Made by a program: the position numbers and the translations under genes. From the NCBI GenBank assembly GCA_964519955.1, contig CAZFLM010000001.1, positions 205,899 through 269,898 on the forward strand: a stretch of DNA of 64,000 nucleotides. The letters are read 5' to 3'. Positions 58,460 to 64,000 of this stretch are shown here, one piece after another. Under the pieces are notes generated by a model that worked only from the letters and a program-made list of their open reading frames with translations, ran no database searches and had not been told where the DNA came from. Position 1 is the first letter of the stretch, and every line of letters begins with the position of its first letter. Source of the DNA: CAZFLM01 sp964519955 (GTDB lineage Bacteria; Armatimonadota; Chthonomonadetes; Chthonomonadales; CAJBBX01).

Positions 58460-60586
58460 ATGCGTCAGTTCATAGCTGACCTAAGCATTGCCCGCAAGCT
58501 CGCCCTGGGCTTTGGGATCGTAACGCTGCTGGCGGCCACGCTCGGCGGCATGGCCATCAGGCAGATGGGCGTGATGAACGCGGAAACGACCGTCGTCGCC
58601 GGCAACGCCCTGCCAAGCGTCCAGAAGTCGGCCGACATCATGAGCGGCATGAAGCAGGCCCGGCTCTGGGAGTATCGACGCGTCCTGACATCCGATGCGA
58701 AAGTGGGCGCCGAGGTCGAGGCCAGCATGGCCGCGGTGTTCACGCAGGTCAACAAGGACATCGAGGCGTACGGCAAGCTGGTTACGGACGCCGAGGACAA
58801 GAAGAACTGGGAGTCCGTCAAGGACCTCTGGACCAAGTACGCCTCGACCAACGGCACCCTCGTCGCACTGGCCCGTGAGAACAACCTCAAGAAGTGCTAC
58901 GCGTACATGACCGGCGAGTCGTACGCAACGAACAAGGCGCTCGCGGAAGCGATCACCAAGATGTGCGAGCGGAACGCCAAGTTCGGGGCCCAGGCGGCGG
59001 CAGGCGCCGCGGCGGCCTACCAGTCGGCGCGGGTGCAGGTGTTCGGCCTCTTGGGGCTCGCCATCCTGCTGAGCATCGGTATCGCGATGGCGGTCTCCCG
59101 CTACGTCGTCTACTGGCTCAACGAGGTATCGGGCCGCCTCACCAGCATCAGCAACCTCGGCATTGCGAGCCTGCAGGCGGCCGTCGAGGCCATGGAAGCC
59201 GGTGACCTCACCGTCGGCATCAAGACCGGCACGCCAGAACTCGAGGTCCGCTCCAAGGACGACTTTGGCAGGCTGGCCCAGACCTTCAACTCGATGATGG
59301 ACTCGCTGCGGACGACGATCCAGTCGTTCGGACGCGCCCAGGAGCACCTGCGCGGCGTCATCGCCCAGATCCAGCAGGAAGCCGCCTCCGTCGCGGCTAC
59401 CAGCGCCGCTGTGGCGGCGTCGGCCGGCGCCGCCGGTGCGGCCTCCAACGAGATCGCGGCGGCGATGCAGGACGTCTCGCATGGCGCGGGACAGACCGCC
59501 ACGACCAGCCAGGAGATGGCCAAGGGCACCGAGCAGCAGGCCCGAAGCGCCACCGAAGCGGCGGGTGCCATGGACCGGCTGCAGCAAGCGATCCATCGCG
59601 TTCAGAAGGGCAGCGACAAGCAGCGCGTCGCCGCGGAGAGCGCGGAGACGGGAGCCAAGGAGGCCGAGGCTGGTGTCACCGGTGTGGCGTCCTCAGCCAG
59701 GCAGATGACGTCGATGGCGCAGCAGGCTTCGGCCGTCGCGCAGACCGGCGGCAAGACGGTCGAGGAGACGGTCCAGAGCATGGGACGGATCCAGGGCCTG
59801 GTCGAGACATCGGCGGAGCGCGTGCAGGAACTGGGCCGCAAGGGCCAGGAGATCGGCGCGATCGTCTCCACCATCGAGCAGATCGCCGAGCAGACGAACC
59901 TGCTGGCGCTCAACGCCGCGATCGAGGCGGCGCGCGCAGGCGAGCACGGGCGGGGCTTCGCCGTCGTGGCGGACGAGGTGCGCAAGCTGGCGGAGCGCTC
60001 GGCGGGTGCGACGAAGGAGATCGCGGACCTGATCAGCGCCGTGCGCAGCGAAGTGGACGCGGCTGTCAAGGCGATGGAGGCCAGCAGCTCCGAGGTCACA
60101 TCCGGCGCCAAGCTGAGCCGCGAGGCAGGCAGCGCGCTCGCGGAGATCCTGGGCGCGTCGCAGGGGGTGGCCAAGGAGGCCGAGGAGGTCGCAGGCGTCG
60201 CCGAGAGCATGCTGGCGACGGTCCAGTCGGTCCTGAAGGCTGCCAATGACGTGCTGCAGGCGGCCGATGACAACGCGCTGGCCGTGCAGGAGATGGCGGC
60301 GAGTTCCGACCAGGTGTCCGGCGCCATCACGTCGGTAGCGTCTATCTCGGAGGAGGCCGCAGCGGGCGCCGAAGAGATGAGCGCTGCTGCCGAGGAAGTG
60401 TCGGCCAGCGCCCAGAACGTGTCGGCGGCCGTCGAGGAGCAGACGGCCAGCGTGGAGGAGATGAGCGCCGCGGCGGCCGAGCTGGACAAGCTGGCCGGGC
60501 GCGTGGCCGAGCTGCTGGCCCAGTTCGAGATCGGCGACGATGCGGGCTCCGGCTCCAAGCGGGCCAACCTGCGCATGGCAGCCTAG
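58460..60586 (+). CDS. methyl-accepting chemotaxis protein A of near-identical pair
   Basis: The 708-residue receptor has a first membrane helix (LALGFGIVTLLAATLGGMAI), a four-helix-type ligand domain of about 160 residues, a second helix (FGLLGLAILLSIGIAMAVS), HAMP and a signalling coil. The tip EQIAEQTNLLALNAAIEAAR and EHGRGFAVVADEVRKLAERS are present. ATG 58460 follows GGGGTACCTCCTA. From 59014 to the stop it is nearly the same as 61469-63041 of the next gene (offset 2455), with long identical tracts. The ligand domain upstream is only similar. It probably senses a different ligand with a shared output. Confidence 0.93.
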   Translation: MRQFIADLSIARKLALGFGIVTLLAATLGGMAIRQMGVMNAETTVVAGNALPSVQKSADIMSGMKQARLWEYRRVLTSDAKVGAEVEASMAAVFTQVNKDIEAYGKLVTDAEDKKNWESVKDLWTKYASTNGTLVALARENNLKKCYAYMTGESYATNKALAEAITKMCERNAKFGAQAAAGAAAAYQSARVQVFGLLGLAILLSIGIAMAVSRYVVYWLNEVSGRLTSISNLGIASLQAAVEAMEAGDLTVGIKTGTPELEVRSKDDFGRLAQTFNSMMDSLRTTIQSFGRAQEHLRGVIAQIQQEAASVAATSAAVAASAGAAGAASNEIAAAMQDVSHGAGQTATTSQEMAKGTEQQARSATEAAGAMDRLQQAIHRVQKGSDKQRVAAESAETGAKEAEAGVTGVASSARQMTSMAQQASAVAQTGGKTVEETVQSMGRIQGLVETSAERVQELGRKGQEIGAIVSTIEQIAEQTNLLALNAAIEAARAGEHGRGFAVVADEVRKLAERSAGATKEIADLISAVRSEVDAAVKAMEASSSEVTSGAKLSREAGSALAEILGASQGVAKEAEEVAGVAESMLATVQSVLKAANDVLQAADDNALAVQEMAASSDQVSGAITSVASISEEAAAGAEEMSAAAEEVSASAQNVSAAVEEQTASVEEMSAAAAELDKLAGRVAELLAQFEIGDDAGSGSKRANLRMAA

Positions 60587-60600
60587 CGCCGCGGCCAGAT

Positions 60601-60641
60601 GGCCTGGGAGGGCGCGTTTGCGTCAGGCGCTCTCCCAGGCC
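60601..60641 (+). terminator. terminator after first receptor
   Basis: A 15-bp stem (60601-60615 with 60627-60641, one G-U pair) with an 11-base loop begins 14 bases after the stop. It is followed by TTGG, a weak T-run. Confidence 0.7.
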
Positions 60642-60914
60642 TTGGCACTCCGACAGGCCAGGCCCCGGGGCAGGCCCGGCGGCAGCCACCGCCAAGTTCC
60701 GTCCCAGTAGATGCCCACGATCCCCTAACCCTCCTCGTGCCGACGACCGATGATTCACACGATGGCAGCTTGGCGCCGCCCCGTGACTGGGCGGTCTCAC
60801 AACAAGACCGCCCAACCGTAGCCTACGATGCTCGTCCCCCGATGGACCACCATGTAGCTCCGTTGCGCCCGGCTGATACCGCACCACAGCAGGAACTACC
60901 AGGGGGGGATTCCG
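60642..60914. other. leader region of second receptor with a 10-bp hairpin
   Basis: Between the terminator and ATG 60915 no gene is supported. TGGGCGGTCT (60788-60797) and AGACCGCCCA (60805-60814) form a perfect hairpin with a 7-base loop about 100 bases before the start. It lacks a T-run and could be a second terminator or a leader structure. Confidence 0.6.
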
Positions 60915-63041
60915 ATGCGTCAGTTCATAGCTGACCTTAGTATTGCTCGCAAGCTCGCGTTCGGGTTTGGGCTTGTCACACTGCTTGCGATCGCCGTGGG
61001 GGCGACCGCTATCCGGCAGATGGGGGTGATGAACTCCAGGACCGACGCCGTCTCCGGTGTCTCGCTTCCGAGCGTCGAGGCGTCGTCCAAGCTGCTCAGC
61101 GGCATGAAGCAGCACCGACTGTGGGAATACCGGCGCGTGCTCACCTCCGACGCAGCGACAGGCGCAAGCGTCGAAGCGAGCATGGCCAAGGTCCGCGAGG
61201 AAGTCACACAGGATCTCGCGGACTATGAGAAGCGCATCTCCAGCCCCGAGGACCGCAAGAATTGGGAGTCGGCCAAGGGGCTCTGGGAGAAGTACACCGC
61301 CACCAACGGCACACTGGTCGCTCTGGCGCGCGAGAACAACCTGAAGAAGTGCTACGCCTACATGACGGGCGAGTCCTACAAGACCTACACGGAACTGAGC
61401 CAGGCGCTCCAGAAGATGGCCGACGACAACGGCAAGTGGGGCGCGGCGTCCGCGGCGGAGGCCACCAAGGCCTACCAGTCGGCGCGGGTGCAAGTGTTCG
61501 GCCTCTTGGGGCTCGCCATCCTGCTGAGCATCGGTATCGCGATGGCGGTCTCCCGCTACGTCGTCTACTGGCTCAACGAGGTATCGGGCCGCCTCACCAG
61601 CATCAGCAACCTCGGCATTGCGAGCCTGCAGGCGGCCGTCGAGGCCATGGAAGCCGGTGACCTCACCGTCGGCATCAAGACCGGCACGCCAGAACTCGAG
61701 GTCCGCTCCAAGGACGACTTTGGCAGGCTGGCCCAGACCTTCAACTCGATGATGGACTCGCTGCGGACGACGATCCAGTCGTTCGGACGCGCCCAGGAGC
61801 ACCTGCGCGGCGTCATCGCCCAGATCCAGCAGGAAGCCGCCTCCGTCGCGGCAACCAGCGCCGCTGTGGCGGCGTCGGCCGGCGCGGCCGGTGCGGCCTC
61901 CAACGAGATCGCGGCGGCGATGCAGGACGTTTCGCATGGCGCGGGACAGACCGCCACCACCAGCCAGGAGATGGCCAAGGGCACCGAGCAGCAGGCTCGC
62001 AGCGCCACCGAAGCGGCGGGCGCCATGGACCGGCTGCAGCAGGCCATCCATCGCGTGCAGAAGGGCAGCGATAAGCAGCGCGTCGCCGCCGAGAGCGCGG
62101 AGTCGGGCGCGAAGGAGGCCGAGGCCGGCGTGACCGGCGTTGCCAGTTCAGCCAGGCAGATGACGTCGATGGCCCAGCAGGCGTCGGCCGTCGCACAGAC
62201 GGGCGGCAAGACGGTCGAGGAGACGGTTCAGAGCATGAGCCGGATCCAGGGCCTGGTCGAGACGTCGGCGGAGCGCGTGCAGGAACTGGGCCGCAAGGGC
62301 CAGGAGATCGGCGCGATCGTCTCCACCATCGAGCAGATCGCCGAGCAGACGAACCTGCTGGCGCTCAACGCCGCGATCGAGGCGGCGCGCGCAGGCGAGC
62401 ACGGGCGGGGCTTCGCCGTCGTGGCGGACGAGGTGCGCAAGCTGGCGGAGCGCTCGGCGGGTGCGACGAAGGAGATCGCGGACCTGATCAGCGCCGTGCG
62501 CAGCGAAGTGGACGCGGCTGTCAAGGCGATGGAGGCCAGCAGCTCCGAGGTCACATCCGGCGCCAAGCTGAGCCGCGAGGCAGGCAGCGCGCTCGCGGAG
62601 ATCCTGGGCGCGTCGCAGGGGGTGGCCAAGGAGGCCGAGGAGGTCGCAGGCGTCGCCGAGAGCATGCTGGCGACGGTCCAGTCGGTCCTGAAGGCTGCCA
62701 ATGACGTGCTGCAGGCGGCCGATGACAACGCGCTGGCCGTGCAGGAGATGGCGGCGAGTTCCGACCAGGTGTCCGGCGCCATCACGTCGGTAGCGTCTAT
62801 CTCGGAGGAGGCCGCAGCGGGCGCCGAAGAGATGAGCGCTGCTGCCGAGGAAGTGTCGGCCAGCGCCCAGAACGTGTCGGCGGCCGTCGAGGAGCAGACT
62901 GCCAGCGTCGAGGAGATGAGCGCCGCGGCAGCCGAGTTGGACAAGCTGGCCGGACGCGTAGCCGAGCTGCTGGCCCAGTTCGAGATCGGCGACGACTCGG
63001 GCTCCGGCTCCAAGCGGCCGAACCTGCGCATGGCCGCGTAG
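60915..63041 (+). CDS. methyl-accepting chemotaxis protein B of near-identical pair
   Basis: The product has 708 residues, the same length as its neighbour. The first helix is LAFGFGLVTLLAIAVGATAI. The ligand domain shares NWES, LWEKY and TNGTLVALARENNLKK with the neighbour but differs widely elsewhere (TYTELSQALQKMADDNGKWG). From 61469 on the DNA is almost the same as 59014-60586. GGGGGGG lies 7 bases before ATG 60915. The C-terminus ends SGSKRPNLRMAA without a CheR-binding pentapeptide. No CheA, CheW, CheR or CheB genes are in the window, so both receptors feed arrays encoded elsewhere. Confidence 0.93.
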   Translation: MRQFIADLSIARKLAFGFGLVTLLAIAVGATAIRQMGVMNSRTDAVSGVSLPSVEASSKLLSGMKQHRLWEYRRVLTSDAATGASVEASMAKVREEVTQDLADYEKRISSPEDRKNWESAKGLWEKYTATNGTLVALARENNLKKCYAYMTGESYKTYTELSQALQKMADDNGKWGAASAAEATKAYQSARVQVFGLLGLAILLSIGIAMAVSRYVVYWLNEVSGRLTSISNLGIASLQAAVEAMEAGDLTVGIKTGTPELEVRSKDDFGRLAQTFNSMMDSLRTTIQSFGRAQEHLRGVIAQIQQEAASVAATSAAVAASAGAAGAASNEIAAAMQDVSHGAGQTATTSQEMAKGTEQQARSATEAAGAMDRLQQAIHRVQKGSDKQRVAAESAESGAKEAEAGVTGVASSARQMTSMAQQASAVAQTGGKTVEETVQSMSRIQGLVETSAERVQELGRKGQEIGAIVSTIEQIAEQTNLLALNAAIEAARAGEHGRGFAVVADEVRKLAERSAGATKEIADLISAVRSEVDAAVKAMEASSSEVTSGAKLSREAGSALAEILGASQGVAKEAEEVAGVAESMLATVQSVLKAANDVLQAADDNALAVQEMAASSDQVSGAITSVASISEEAAAGAEEMSAAAEEVSASAQNVSAAVEEQTASVEEMSAAAAELDKLAGRVAELLAQFEIGDDSGSGSKRPNLRMAA

Positions 63042-63065
63042 GTCGACGCGATAGGAGTGAACTCA

Positions 63066-63096
63066 GGAGGGCGCGCCCGTCTCGGGTGCGCCCTCC
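63066..63096 (+). terminator. terminator after second receptor
   Basis: GGAGGGCGC (63066-63074) and GCGCCCTCC (63088-63096) form a perfect 9-bp stem with a 13-base loop, 25 bases after the stop. No T-run follows. Confidence 0.65.
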
Positions 63097-63260
63097 GCCC
63101 TGCTTGCAGGACTACGACGGCGGCGATGGCGAATAGTAGGGTGAGCGGATAGCGTGAGGCGGGCGCAAGCGACGGCGTCCGCCTCGCTGCATCCTACGGG
63201 CCCCAGCAGCAACGGAGCGCTGGGCCGCCACCCACACACATACGAAGGAGGACACAGCCA

Positions 63261-63950
63261 TTGCGCTCCGTACTGCTCACTCTCGCACTCGCTTGCCTCG
63301 TCGCCGCTTCGGCACTCGCGGATGACATCGTTACGATGCCGACCGCCAACCAGCTCAAGAAGGGCGAGGTAGACATCGCCGCCTACTACCTCTCGCTCAG
63401 CCTGCCGTCGGCCGCGCCGCAGTACGTCCAGTACCAGACGCTGTACGTCGGCGTCACGGACAAGTTCGAGCTGGACCTCCACCGCGCCAACGTGGACAAG
63501 GACAAGACGTCGTGCGTCCTTGTCGGGAGCTTCAGGCTGGCCTCCGAGACGCCGACGACGCCCGACGTCGTGGTCGGCGTGCGCAACCTGACCGGGCAGG
63601 CGACGACCAACAACCCCGCCCTGCACGGCAAGAGCAGCGACCCGTCGTTCTACGTCGCCACCGCCAAAACGTTCTTCCTGAAGAAGGATGTCCAGGGCGC
63701 GCCGCTCGTGCGTGTCCACCTGGCCGCCGGATCGAGCGACTGGACCCTGCTCGGCGAGAAGCGGCACGAGGGCTTCTTCGGCGGCTTCCAGTTCCTGTTC
63801 ACCCCATGGCTGGGCGCCGTCGCGCAGCACGATGGGCGCGACTGGATCACCGGTGTCACCCTGATGCCCATCAAGAGCGGCTTGACCTTCAAGGGCGGCA
63901 GCTTCGGCAAGCACTCCTGGTTCGGCGTGGCCTTCCGCAAGCAGCTCTAG
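63261..63950 (+). CDS. small secreted beta-rich protein, unknown
   Basis: Translation starts at TTG 63261 with AAGGAGG 9-10 bases upstream; no ATG fits. The 229-residue product has a signal peptide (LLTLALACLVAASALA, cut before DDIVTMP). The mature region has alternating hydrophobic strands (VDIAAYYLSLSLP, QTLYVGVTDKFELDLHRA, PDVVVGVRNLTGQ, TFFLKKDVQGAPLVRVHLAA) and ends with an aromatic residue pattern (WFGVAFRKQL). This suggests an outer-membrane-like beta barrel or a small porin-like protein. No family name can be given. Confidence 0.78.
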   Translation: MRSVLLTLALACLVAASALADDIVTMPTANQLKKGEVDIAAYYLSLSLPSAAPQYVQYQTLYVGVTDKFELDLHRANVDKDKTSCVLVGSFRLASETPTTPDVVVGVRNLTGQATTNNPALHGKSSDPSFYVATAKTFFLKKDVQGAPLVRVHLAAGSSDWTLLGEKRHEGFFGGFQFLFTPWLGAVAQHDGRDWITGVTLMPIKSGLTFKGGSFGKHSWFGVAFRKQL

Positions 63951-64000
63951 ACGCGCGATGAAGAACGGCTCTTCCAGCCATCGACGGAATGACCACAGCG

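Overview
This is one scaffold piece of a high-GC bacterial genome. The most likely source is a member of Armatimonadota. The best single clue is the prepilin-type protein at 33018-33683, whose N-terminal helix and following 'Cys-Leu-Ser-Asn-x-[KR]-Gln-Leu-Gly' stretch match the very abundant prepilin-like proteins I remember from that phylum. The many secreted glycoside hydrolases, the URO-D/MtaA-like methyltransferase, the sugar-phosphate isomerase and the dispersed 'TTCATCTGTGGTTCC' intergenic repeats fit the same picture. This is inference; no rRNA or ribosomal marker is present. A run of exactly 100 N (52177-52276) shows the sequence is a draft scaffold.

Layout. 1-4713: a minus-strand, SorC-controlled carbohydrate operon (regulator, PfkB kinase, aldolase-fold protein, E1 alpha, E1 beta cut by the window edge). 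4963-6315: an unrecognised secreted protein. 6489-18776: a signalling block with a NarL-type response regulator and two very large multi-PAS histidine kinases on the minus strand, diverging from a methyl-accepting chemotaxis protein. 19391-20940: a TetR-SDR pair. 21363-30223: a tightly packed minus-strand operon of seven mostly unknown envelope genes (secreted beta-propeller, membrane proteins, zinc-ribbon proteins, a Yip1-like protein, a toxin-like secreted protein and a HEAT-repeat/zinc-ribbon protein). 30478-30551: initiator tRNA-Met.

30617-38095: a sugar isomerase and a GH38-like alpha-mannosidase gene that look like former neighbours, now separated by about 2.8 kb. That insert is bounded by 371-bp near-identical direct repeats, carries four plus-strand genes (Cys-rich secreted peptide, small membrane protein, prepilin-like protein, DsbA-like thioredoxin) and contains broken gene pieces. 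38163-40351: small genes, including a glyoxalase-fold protein, a YCII-type protein and an RHH-DUF433/DUF5615-type toxin-antitoxin pair with a clear promoter and operator. 40650-45391: GH99-like hydrolase, an orphan glycyl-radical enzyme and GalT. 45590-49480: a five-gene operon led by M24 and M28 peptidases. 49681-54808: a secreted (alpha/alpha)6-type hydrolase, the scaffold gap, an S9 peptidase and a cupin. 54856-58172: an LCP-family protein, a secretion-ATPase-like protein and a URO-D/MtaA-like protein. 58460-63041: two chemoreceptors whose 3' two-thirds are almost the same sequence. 63261-63950: a small secreted protein.

Taken together the window describes an organism that degrades glycans and peptides at its surface, senses its surroundings with chemoreceptors and PAS kinases, and carries several envelope systems that I cannot assign to a named family. 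The two regions most worth pursuing as possibly undescribed are the seven-gene envelope operon (21363-30223) and the repeat-bounded Cys-rich peptide/DsbA island (31227-34780).
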